Part shown: positions 7,323-13,864 of the stretch, one piece after another
Layout: each line of letters opens with the position of its first letter
How positions within the stretch are numbered: position 1 is the first letter of the stretch
Translations under genes and position numbers: made by a program
NCBI RefSeq assembly: GCF_002119425.1
Contig: NZ_MDSU01000016.1
Coordinates: 1 to 36,002 of the forward strand
DNA: 36,002 bases
Direction: 5' to 3'
Source of the DNA: Desulfurella amilsii
Lineage (GTDB): Bacteria; Campylobacterota_A; Desulfurellia; Desulfurellales; Desulfurellaceae
Notes under the pieces: generated by a model
Database searches by the model: none
Seen by the model: the letters and a program-made list of their open reading frames with translations, nothing else
Told to the model about the DNA's origin: nothing

Positions 7323-7784
7323 TTAAATTATTTGATGCATTATTATAGCAGTAAATGCTATAATTGCACTTAAAACCAGAAATTCGCTTAATTTTCCTGT
7401 TTCGTAAAGTTTTAAAGCGAACCTGTCTTGATAACTCCAATACGGGATACCTAATTTAGAAAGCATATCTGCAAGTAAATGCAGAATATAGCCTAATACA
7501 AAAGCTTTAAATGCTGTATTAGGAATGATTAGTGCAGTTAAAAAAAGCAAAAGTCCTAATATTGCGTGATGTGTTATGCCTCTGTGTGCGTTCCATAAAC
7601 TTCTCTCTTTAAAACGCAGATTCATATTTGAAGCGTATATATCAAAGTCGGGTGCAATAGAACCTATCATACAGGCAAATAAGGCTGTGCTTGTTTGATG
7701 GTTTACAGCTAATTGCTGTAAATGCGGTTGAAAAACAAGCCAAAAACCGCTTAGCCCTATCAGTGTATGCGAAGCTTTTTTCAT
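7323..7784 (-). CDS. YdjM-like (DUF457) metal-dependent membrane protein
   Basis: 153 residues with several membrane helices and the polar signatures of the YdjM/DUF457 family: SIAPDFD near residue 43, NAHRGITHH near 66, and a helix GYILHLLADMLSKLGIPYWSY near 98-118. The His/Asp residues suggest a membrane-embedded metal-dependent hydrolase. The substrate is unknown for the family as a whole. Its start codon overlaps the stop of the upstream small gene as ATGA, so it is translated by coupling. It is unusual to find it inside a replication operon. Confidence 0.75.
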   Translation of the reverse strand: MKKASHTLIGLSGFWLVFQPHLQQLAVNHQTSTALFACMIGSIAPDFDIYASNMNLRFKERSLWNAHRGITHHAILGLLLFLTALIIPNTAFKAFVLGYILHLLADMLSKLGIPYWSYQDRFALKLYETGKLSEFLVLSAIIAFTAIIMHQII

Positions 7785-7990
7785 ATAGCAATTTTAGATT
7801 TTGTTTTTTCCAAAGCGATATTATAAATATGCCTTTTTTCAACATCAAACTCTTTATCTAAAAACTCAAAAAAGCTTTCAAGAGAGTTGAAATTTTTTAA
7901 ATCAAAAAGCCCTTTTGAAACTCCATCTACATAAACAAGGCATTTGTTGTCATCGTATAAATAGCATTCTAAAACCGTTTTTTTTATCAT
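7781..7990 (-). CDS. Small conserved-looking protein of unknown function
   Basis: 69 residues, with alternating short strands (VLECYLYDDNKCLVYVDGV) followed by an acidic amphipathic helix (SLESFFEFLDKEF). A strong ribosome binding site (AGGAGGTG) precedes the ATG at 7990. It is the first gene of the replication operon as far as can be seen and is coupled to the YdjM-like gene. No clear promoter is visible directly upstream, so transcription may come through the repeat region from 8974. Not recognised. Confidence 0.55.
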   Translation of the reverse strand: MIKKTVLECYLYDDNKCLVYVDGVSKGLFDLKNFNSLESFFEFLDKEFDVEKRHIYNIALEKTKSKIAI

Positions 7991-8039
7991 ACTACACCTC
8001 CTAATTTTTGGTTGTATCCAAATTTATCCACCCCCCGCA

Positions 8040-8182
8040 CAAGACCTCTGCCTTCAGGCAGAGGATTCAGTGCAGGTGTGTTCCTTAAGGGTCTTGTTAA
8101 TAACTTCTGCATCTTTCGATGCCCCCTAATCAGCCAGTTGCCCTTGTCCCTCACGGGACAAGCCTCTTCCTTTAGGGAGAGG
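8040..8182. repeat. Cluster of GC-rich hairpins, possible IS200/IS605-type end relic
   Basis: Stems are CCTCTGCC/GGCAGAGG (8045-8064), an outer CAAGACC/GGTCTTG (8040-8046 and 8090-8096), CTTGTCCC/GGGACAAG (8143-8162) and CCTCTTCC/GGGAGAGG (8163-8182). Read on the minus strand, both halves can code for PLPEGRGL or PLPKGRGL, so they appear to be two copies of a related mobile palindromic module. The right half supplies the last residues of the RuvC-like gene at 8126-8632. Such hairpins are typical of IS200/IS605 ends or REP-like repeats. No transposase remains here. Confidence 0.5.
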
Positions 8183-8632
8183 TGACTGACTAATCACAAT
8201 ATAATTTGCTATGCATATAGCATCTGCTATGTCATTGTCGGTAATTTTCTCACAGGCAATTTTGCTTGCTACCAGCATTGACACATTTTTACGCTGTTCC
8301 CTTTTTTGTTTCTGGTTCATACCAAGAATAAGGCTTTGCCATTCCTGCGGGGTAATTGTTAAGATTTCTGAAAAGTTGTTAACGCTTGCAAGTGTGGTAA
8401 CAAGCGTTCTGACCTCTACAAGCTTAATAAGCGTAGCTATGTTTAAGTGTAAATATTGTTTTTCAATACCAAAAATAACATTTTTATTTTTAAAACCGAA
8501 AAACAGCTTATTAATCTCGGTAAAATCGGTTTTTATTTTAAAATAGTCCGTTAAAGTCTTGTTTTTGTAAACTGCAAAAGCTAAGTGTTTAACAGACGGA
8601 TCGCAACCGATTAAGTAAATATCAGACTGCAT
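8126..8632 (-). CDS. Second RuvC-like RNase H-fold nuclease, with repeat-derived tail
   Basis: 168 residues. Catalytic-type residues follow the RuvC pattern: YLIGCDPSVKHLAFAVY at the N-terminus, FGIEKQYLHLN near residue 56, and ITDNDIADAICIANY near residue 140. Overall length and motif order match the protein at 2010-2624, but little else is similar. The last 20 or so residues (SPLPKGRGLSREGQGQLAD) are encoded by a palindromic repeat and look like a late addition to the C-terminus. The ATG at 8632 lies inside the end of the upstream gene (11-nt overlap). It has no clear ribosome binding site, so coupling is likely. A TTG nine codons upstream is the alternative. Confidence 0.7.
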   Translation of the reverse strand: MQSDIYLIGCDPSVKHLAFAVYKNKTLTDYFKIKTDFTEINKLFFGFKNKNVIFGIEKQYLHLNIATLIKLVEVRTLVTTLASVNNFSEILTITPQEWQSLILGMNQKQKREQRKNVSMLVASKIACEKITDNDIADAICIANYIVISQSPLPKGRGLSREGQGQLAD

Positions 8633-8915
8633 ATTTTTTTGTTCTCTGAATTGAGTCAATATCTATTATATCCCAGAATACAAGCGATAATGCCTGCATT
8701 AAAGCTATTTTTCTTAAAGCATAAGTTTTTCTGTTAACTTTTTGGATATCTGGCAATTCATTAAGAAATATACTTATTTTAAAAGGCATATCCCAATCTC
8801 TTCTCACCAATCTAACTTTTACACCAATCAATTCGCTGTTTTCTCTAATTTCCTCAAACATAAATCCACCAAACAATCCTGTTTGGGATACTTGGGAAAG
8901 AAGTTTTTTTAACAT
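8622..8915 (-). CDS. Unknown 97-residue protein, first gene of the leftward operon
   Basis: The ATG at 8915 follows GGAGGTG at about 8922-8928; longer frames upstream lack a ribosome binding site. The protein has a strand-rich centre (LIGVKVRLVRRDWDMPFKISIFL) and a C-terminal helix. No family recognised. It overlaps the RuvC-like gene by 11 bases, so the two are probably co-translated and may act together. Confidence 0.55.
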   Translation of the reverse strand: MLKKLLSQVSQTGLFGGFMFEEIRENSELIGVKVRLVRRDWDMPFKISIFLNELPDIQKVNRKTYALRKIALMQALSLVFWDIIDIDSIQRTKKYAV

Positions 8916-8945
8916 AACCCACCTCCTTTCAAATAAACTCCTTAA

Positions 8946-8974
8946 AAAATAAACTTTTATTTTTAAAAAGTCAA
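8946..8974 (-). promoter_or_regulatory. Leftward promoter of the divergent pair
   Basis: On the minus strand TTGACT (8969-8974), a 17-base spacer and TATTTT (8946-8951). The same -35 and -10 words with 17 bases between them occur before the other RuvC-like gene at 2684-2712. Confidence 0.5.
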
Positions 8975-9010
8975 GCATAATTTTTTTAATTAACTATATA
9001 AGACTAAAAT

Positions 9011-9039
9011 TTGACAACTTTATATTTTATGCTTATAAT
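9011..9039 (+). promoter_or_regulatory. Strong rightward sigma70 promoter opening the transfer operon
   Basis: Consensus TTGACA (9011-9016), a 17-base spacer and consensus TATAAT (9034-9039). The start site should fall around 9045-9047, on the ATG of a 10-codon reading frame. It lies back to back with the leftward promoter at 8946-8974, about 36 bases apart. Confidence 0.85.
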
Positions 9040-9045
9040 CCTTAT

Positions 9046-9078
9046 ATGAATTTTACAGGGAAACAGGTAAAATTATGA
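9046..9078 (+). CDS. Possible leaderless 10-codon leader peptide coupled to the next gene
   Basis: The ATG at 9046 lies where transcription should start, so the mRNA would have no 5' leader. It encodes MNFTGKQVKL and stops with a TGA that overlaps the ATG of the following gene (ATGA, 9075-9078). That gene has only a weak ribosome binding site of its own, so reinitiation from this peptide may feed it. Confidence 0.4.
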   Translation: MNFTGKQVKL

Positions 9079-9695
9079 TTTTCATAACCACAGATGAAAA
9101 TACAAACAAGGAAGCTTATAAAGAAATTTTTGACAAATACGAAAATTTCATTTTTAGGGAACGCACTATTAAGAAAAAAATAAAACATAATTCGCTAATT
9201 AATACTGCGTATATCGTTTTTTCGGAAAAAGAATATTCTCGTGCTTTAAAAATGTTTTTAGATGTTCACAATGACATTGTGAGCAATAGATATATTGTTA
9301 GCCGAAACATAATGGCTTCTTTGGCAAACAATATAGCCTGTTGTTACACAAAATTACAAGAAGAAAAAAAATATAAAGACTATTTCTTACTTATCAACGC
9401 TGAATCGTTTTTTAAAAAAGCAATAAAATACTCTACTGCTTTTTATAGAGCAAAAGGCTTGATAATTTTTAATTACGCTATTTTTAACTTAAAACTCCAA
9501 ATTTGGGAGGAAGACCCTATTATTCTACAAAAAGCAAAAAATAATTTCAGCTTGATGAATTTTGTAAATAAGTTTGTTTACACAAAGAAAAGGTCGCTTT
9601 TAATGTATAGATTGTTTATTTTATGCAATAAATACAGGTTTTTTAATGATATTACCCCAAAGATTACTGTAAGCTTAGGTGTAAGGCTTTTTTAA
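9075..9695 (+). CDS. Unknown helical (TPR-like) protein
   Basis: 206 residues, predominantly helical and basic. Paired helices from about residue 45 to 145 (SLINTAYIVFSEKEYSRALKMF, then NIACCYTKL and AESFFKKAIKYSTAFYRAK) resemble tetratricopeptide-like repeats that mediate protein contacts. No signal peptide or membrane helix. It is the first substantial gene of the rightward operon, whose later members encode the relaxase candidate and the coupling protein. Function not recognised. Confidence 0.6.
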   Translation: MIFITTDENTNKEAYKEIFDKYENFIFRERTIKKKIKHNSLINTAYIVFSEKEYSRALKMFLDVHNDIVSNRYIVSRNIMASLANNIACCYTKLQEEKKYKDYFLLINAESFFKKAIKYSTAFYRAKGLIIFNYAIFNLKLQIWEEDPIILQKAKNNFSLMNFVNKFVYTKKRSLLMYRLFILCNKYRFFNDITPKITVSLGVRLF

Positions 9696-9707
9696 GGGAG
9701 GTTTGAT

Positions 9708-10214
9708 ATGTGGCTGAGTCCAATTGTTTTTTCTTTTACAGGTAAAAATAAAACAAAAGCTTTAACAGTAGACTATTTCGTGCAGAGCGGAGAATATTAC
9801 GCAAAAATTTTTGTTACGCAAAGCGGTTTTTATGCCTTGCCAACCGCTGAAAAAAAAGCAATTCTAAATTTAGAGGAACTTTCGGTTTTTCACAAAATGC
9901 TTAATTATGTCGTTTTTGCAAACACTACAAATTATTATGACGCAATTAAGCCTGTAAATAAAAGCTTAGTAAACGAAGTGGCTATAAAAGTGGATAAACC
10001 AAAAGATGATTCATATTTTGTCTACACAATCAGGCTTAAATTTTCAAATCTTTTGGAATGTTCTAATTGTAGCCAAAACGATAAAGAGTCAGCTTACTAT
10101 TCGCTTGCACGAATTGATTTGTTAAAATTAATAGTCCATTTGGAAAGAGATTTAGCTTTTATTACAACCGCAAAAGCTATACAATATGCCAAATCATTAG
10201 AGGAGCCAAAATAA
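9708..10214 (+). CDS. Unknown cytoplasmic protein
   Basis: 168 residues beginning MWLSPIVFSFTGKNKTKA, preceded by a good ribosome binding site (GGGAGG). Alternating strands make up the first two thirds, followed by a helical C-terminus. One Cys pair (CSNC near residue 124) is the only notable motif and could bind metal or form a disulfide. Its stop codon shares a base with the ATG of the relaxase candidate (TAATG), which suggests tightly coupled expression. Not recognised. Confidence 0.6.
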   Translation: MWLSPIVFSFTGKNKTKALTVDYFVQSGEYYAKIFVTQSGFYALPTAEKKAILNLEELSVFHKMLNYVVFANTTNYYDAIKPVNKSLVNEVAIKVDKPKDDSYFVYTIRLKFSNLLECSNCSQNDKESAYYSLARIDLLKLIVHLERDLAFITTAKAIQYAKSLEEPK

Positions 10215-12004
10215 TGCCAGAGAAAAAAGAAAATCAAAACGGGTGGAATTTACCTTTTGCCATAGCGTTTTTTTCTGTCTTTTTTATGCTTGTGATTGTA
10301 AACGGCGTAATTAACTTTATGAACAAGAATCCAATTACCATAGGTGAAGTGGAAAAAGTTCAAAACATAGTTGACACAGCAGAAAACCGATTTGATGCGA
10401 TAAATTTTACTTTAATGTCAAAAATAATTGACTCGCAATGGCAAGTTTTTTTAAAAAACGCTCAGATAGCAATCGTAAAACAAAACAGCGAAGAATGCCG
10501 AAAAGTAGATGGCAAATTTAATACTTTCCAAGTTATAGGTTCTTACTTTGGACTTAAAAACAACAAAGACTACTGCGGGGCAATCAATACCGTAAAAGCA
10601 AATATGGCATTAAACCAAATCTTTTTTTTAAGTTATTTCTGGTGGACTTTTGTGGCAATAGTGTTTACAGTCGTTTTGTTGGTTTTGGCTTTTTGGATTT
10701 TTTACAAAAAAATCTCAAAAATTAAAGACAGCGTTGACAGGGAAGCTTTGAAATTTTTTGCATTTATACCATATTTTGAAACAAAAGAGGACGCAAAAAA
10801 ATTTCTTGCAACTTTTGAAGTAAACAACCCGCTTTTTAAATTAAAAAAATTTACAAGCAAAGATACAACAGAAAAAACAGAAACACGAATGATTAACATA
10901 GATGAGTTAAGAAAGTTTGTCCACAATGTTGTGGCAGAAAATTTTATACAGCGTGCAAAAGAAAACAAAGAAAAATTACAAAACTCAAAGCAATATAAAT
11001 TTGCAGAAATGTCTGCAAATTTAATGCGCTATATGACATCGTCAGTGATGCAGGAAAAAACTATGACAGGTGATCCATACCCAGCTTCCATTTCGGGACA
11101 TCATAATCCAGATGAAAAATATGGACTTTTGACACACACTTTGCACGTAGCCTATGTAATGATTTTAAACGCAATTAAGCGTGATGATTTTTTAGACAAC
11201 TATCTTGAATTATTTTACACGGCAGTTTGCCACGATTTAGACAAAATTAGAAATTACAGACAGAGCAAAGCTATGCCCTCAGAAGTAATTGATGCATTAG
11301 ATGTAAAAGGAGAAAGTATCAAAGAAAAAATGGCAAAGATAGAAAAAGCAAGAGCAAATGAATGGTTGAGTTACAAATTGGACGAGACAGCACAACGCAA
11401 TATTTTTATACAACTCTCTACTAAATTTTTTCCAACAGACGAACAATTTGAAACGATTAAAAAATACGATCAATGGAGTGTTCCTGTTGAAATAATTTAC
11501 ACAGGTTTAGATAGAGAAAATAGGCATAATGCACTTGCAAAAATTTTAGAGAATGTAGCAACAAAACAGGGACTTAGAAAACACTTCTTGATTAACCAGA
11601 TAGAAAGCGCGCAAGTTGATGTGGTTGGCATTGAAAAATATGGAAGCAAAATCTTTGTGTTTCATGAAAACTTTTTTAAAAAGTTAAGCGGTCTTTTTGA
11701 GAAAGAATTTAAAGAAAGAAAGATGCCATACGAATTGATTTTAAAATTACCATTACTCGCAGGTGCAGATAAGATGGCAATGATGTTTCAATATTTCTTT
11801 TATGAAGTCGCAAAAGAGGGTTTAACAGAAACACAATTTACTAACTTAAAAAATATATTACTTGCAGATAATACTTTACAACATTCAAACGGGTCAATTA
11901 TTAATGGCAATATTTATGTGGCAATTGCAACAGGCAAGCTTGAAAATTTATACAAGTTTGGGATAACAGAAGAGGATTTTTCAATTAAGAAAGTGAGTGA
12001 ATAA
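10214..12004 (+). CDS. Membrane-anchored HD-type relaxase candidate (MobH/TraI_2-like)
   Basis: 596 residues. Two membrane helices (about 13-33 and 139-163) enclose a short extracytoplasmic loop, followed by a large cytoplasmic part. At about residues 290-345 it carries the signature expected of MobH/TraI_2 relaxases: a PAS..GHH stretch, GLLTHTLHVAYVMI, then CHDLDK, that is His-rich motifs ending in an HD metal site. MobH relaxases (R27, SXT/R391) normally accompany F-type pores, which fits this window. Known MobH enzymes are generally described as soluble, so the membrane anchor is odd. The last HD position reads HDLDK rather than HDhGK. An alternative is a membrane HD hydrolase unrelated to nicking. 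Confidence 0.6.
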   Translation: MPEKKENQNGWNLPFAIAFFSVFFMLVIVNGVINFMNKNPITIGEVEKVQNIVDTAENRFDAINFTLMSKIIDSQWQVFLKNAQIAIVKQNSEECRKVDGKFNTFQVIGSYFGLKNNKDYCGAINTVKANMALNQIFFLSYFWWTFVAIVFTVVLLVLAFWIFYKKISKIKDSVDREALKFFAFIPYFETKEDAKKFLATFEVNNPLFKLKKFTSKDTTEKTETRMINIDELRKFVHNVVAENFIQRAKENKEKLQNSKQYKFAEMSANLMRYMTSSVMQEKTMTGDPYPASISGHHNPDEKYGLLTHTLHVAYVMILNAIKRDDFLDNYLELFYTAVCHDLDKIRNYRQSKAMPSEVIDALDVKGESIKEKMAKIEKARANEWLSYKLDETAQRNIFIQLSTKFFPTDEQFETIKKYDQWSVPVEIIYTGLDRENRHNALAKILENVATKQGLRKHFLINQIESAQVDVVGIEKYGSKIFVFHENFFKKLSGLFEKEFKERKMPYELILKLPLLAGADKMAMMFQYFFYEVAKEGLTETQFTNLKNILLADNTLQHSNGSIINGNIYVAIATGKLENLYKFGITEEDFSIKKVSE

Positions 12005-12008
12005 AAAT

Positions 12009-12377
12009 ATGATAAAACAAATACAAAAAAACATACAATTTTTTAGTCAAACACAATGCAAAATAGTAAAATCAAGGGTTAATACCGATATAATAAGAAA
12101 AACAAAGGAAATAGCAAAAAACGGCTACCTTTACACCAAGAAAGTGGTGGTGCGATGGCTTGTAGTTTTTTTTACACCTGTAATTTTTTTAAACAATGGC
12201 TTGTTTTTTTTGTTATATAGGCTTTATCTTGCAAGATTTGACACGAGACGGTTGTATGCGGGTTTTCAAGGGGTAGATGATAAATGTCATAGATATAGAT
12301 ACATAGCGATTGTCACAAATATACAGAATGCAAATAATTTGCAAAATGAAAAATGGCTTTTGTATGCGGGTTTGTAA
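12009..12377 (+). CDS. Doubtful small membrane protein with repeat-derived end
   Basis: An open frame of 122 residues from ATG 12009 with a basic N-terminus and one hydrophobic segment (RWLVVFFTPVIFLNNGLFFLL, about residues 49-69). From about residue 80 it runs through the duplicated sequence described at 12252-12466 (LYAGF, CHRYRYIAIVTNI), so its C-terminus looks accidental or recently replaced. No ribosome binding site is evident before the ATG. It may be a truncated gene. Between its end and 12636 only short frames of the same repeat are open. Confidence 0.35.
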   Translation: MIKQIQKNIQFFSQTQCKIVKSRVNTDIIRKTKEIAKNGYLYTKKVVVRWLVVFFTPVIFLNNGLFFLLYRLYLARFDTRRLYAGFQGVDDKCHRYRYIAIVTNIQNANNLQNEKWLLYAGL

Positions 12378-12466
12378 GAGTTAGAAAAATGAGAGAAAAA
12401 ATGCAATTTGGTTATGAGTATATAATTTGTCATAGATATAAACATATAGCGATTGTCACAAATATA
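12252..12466 (+). repeat. Duplicated module with imperfect hairpin
   Basis: The 14-mer TTGTATGCGGGTTT occurs at 12252-12265 and 12360-12373. A 39-base segment at 12285-12323 recurs at 12428-12466 with three differences, ending both times in GCGATTGTCACAAATATA. Each 39-mer begins TGTCAT and ends TGTCACAAATATA, giving weak self-complementarity. The order is the same in both copies but the spacing differs, so the region has been duplicated and then altered. Confidence 0.6.
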
Positions 12467-12547
12467 TATTTAGTTAGCCAAAAGGTAACTAATAAAGACA
12501 GAAAAAATTTTAAGACAAAAATTAAAAGAAAAATTGATGAGTTTTAG

Positions 12548-12652
12548 ATGCAAAAAATGATTAAAAATTTGAGTAAAAAATTGAGAGAAATCAGAGTGAA
12601 TTTTGAAACAAAAATTAACATAAAAAGGAGTGATAATGGACGAACAAACTAA
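12548..12652 (+). CDS. Possible 34-residue basic peptide (doubtful)
   Basis: ATG 12548 opens a short frame MQKMIKNLSKKLREIRVNF and onward, very basic, which overlaps the start of the next gene by 17 bases. No clear ribosome binding site. It may be the remains of a longer gene rather than a functional one. Confidence 0.2.
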   Translation: MQKMIKNLSKKLREIRVNFETKINIKRSDNGRTN

Positions 12653-13259
12653 CGAAAAAAAAGAGAAACTTTTAAAACAAATTGACCTGCAAAAAAACTT
12701 TATGATATACCTGCAATATCTATTAGAAAAAACACAAAAAAACAGACGAAAAGATAGAGTGTATGAAAACAAAAAGACAGGCAGAAAATATTTTATAATG
12801 CCTACGCTTTTGGAGAGATTTTTTGATATAGAATTTACAAAATATATTATGCTGAAAGACAGATATTTTTTGGAATTTGGAGAGGAGAGTATAAATGAGT
12901 ATATAAACACTAAAAGAGAGTTCCCTATGCCTACAAAACAGATAAGTGCCAGAGTAGGCAGACACACTTATAATTTTTATGAAATCTACTACCTTTTGCT
13001 TTACTATTTTAAAACCAAATACAATATCAAAATTACAGATAGCTTTTTGTATTTAATTTATGTTGCTACAAACATACCGCCTGCGGTTTTAGCCTATATG
13101 CAATTACATAGCGATTTTTGGCTTAAACGGTATAAAAAAAGAGATATAAATTGGGAAAAACTTTTTGCCGAGCACGATGAATTAAAAAAGGCAGTTGAGA
13201 TGGTTGAAGAAAGATATTTGAGAGGACTAAAAAGTGACAAACAAAATAGTGTCGGATAA
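12636..13259 (+). CDS. Unknown protein, first of two tandem paralogues
   Basis: 207 residues; start at ATG 12636, five bases after AAGGAG. It is related to the next gene. Shared features in order are an N-terminal helix ending YLLEK, a strand-turn with (M/L)PxxLER, a central aromatic YYLLLYYFKTKY segment, and DSFLYLIYVATNIPPAVLAYMQLHSD near residue 145. The aromatic, positively charged character suggests nucleic-acid or membrane-surface binding, but no known domain is recognised. It lies between the relaxase candidate and the coupling ATPase, so a relaxosome or coupling accessory role is plausible. Confidence 0.6.
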   Translation: MDEQTNEKKEKLLKQIDLQKNFMIYLQYLLEKTQKNRRKDRVYENKKTGRKYFIMPTLLERFFDIEFTKYIMLKDRYFLEFGEESINEYINTKREFPMPTKQISARVGRHTYNFYEIYYLLLYYFKTKYNIKITDSFLYLIYVATNIPPAVLAYMQLHSDFWLKRYKKRDINWEKLFAEHDELKKAVEMVEERYLRGLKSDKQNSVG

Positions 13260-13833
13260 AGAAAAAGAACTGCTGGATTTGATTACAGAATACAGAGATT
13301 ATTTGTTGTATGTGATAGGCTTGTTGCGTGAGAAAAATGTGGACTTGTCGGTTGAGAAAAAGATGGCAAATTATGATAAAACGCATAAGATATTTACATT
13401 GCCGAATTTTTTAGAAAGATGTTATCTAATCTCAATAAGACAATACTTGTCTTTGGTTGATGCTTATTACTATGAATTTAAAATGAAAACTGTAAGCCAA
13501 GAAAAGAAATTTACAGAATATTTTGCTAAATTTAACAAAACAAATTTTATTAAGTCTGCAAACGGCAGGGTAGCTAAGAAAGTTAGAAGCAAATATTTTT
13601 GGGTTTACTATGTTTTTTATTACTTCAAAATAGCTTATAAAGTAAGATTTGACGATAGCTTTTTGTATGCACTTTTTTATTATTTAAAAATACCGCCAGC
13701 AGTTTTGATTTATGCCAAAAAACACGCAGAAAACCACATTAGAAACTTTAAGAAAAAGAATTTGGATTTGACAGTGTTGTTAATGGACGAGAAGCTTAAA
13801 GAAAAGATAGAGGAAGTGAGAAAGTGTTTTTGA
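13234..13833 (+). CDS. Unknown protein, second of two tandem paralogues
   Basis: 199 residues, aligned by eye to the preceding protein through LPNFLERCYL, YYVFYYFKIAYKVRFDDSFLYALFYY and KIPPAVLIYAKKH. The start is GTG at 13234, inside the end of the previous gene (26-base overlap), with GAGAGG at about 13220. A second GTG at 13249 (MSDKEKELLD) is possible. The pair probably arose by tandem duplication and may form a heterodimer. Function unknown. Confidence 0.6.
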   Translation: MTNKIVSDKEKELLDLITEYRDYLLYVIGLLREKNVDLSVEKKMANYDKTHKIFTLPNFLERCYLISIRQYLSLVDAYYYEFKMKTVSQEKKFTEYFAKFNKTNFIKSANGRVAKKVRSKYFWVYYVFYYFKIAYKVRFDDSFLYALFYYLKIPPAVLIYAKKHAENHIRNFKKKNLDLTVLLMDEKLKEKIEEVRKCF

Positions 13834-13864
13834 AATACTTGAAAAAACAAATTAAAACTTTATA

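Noticed and set aside
7186-7440. Leftward 84-codon frame over the start of the primase-helicase gene
   Set aside because: It overlaps two well-supported genes in another frame and shows no ribosome binding site or motif.
12353-12547. 64-codon open frame before the tandem paralogues
   Set aside because: It lies in the duplicated segment, has no ribosome binding site, and its only distinctive peptide is the repeat translation.
12470-13386. Several leftward Phe/Ser/Cys-rich frames opposite the tandem paralogues
   Set aside because: They are complements of A-rich Lys/Glu codons on the plus strand, with no ribosome binding sites.
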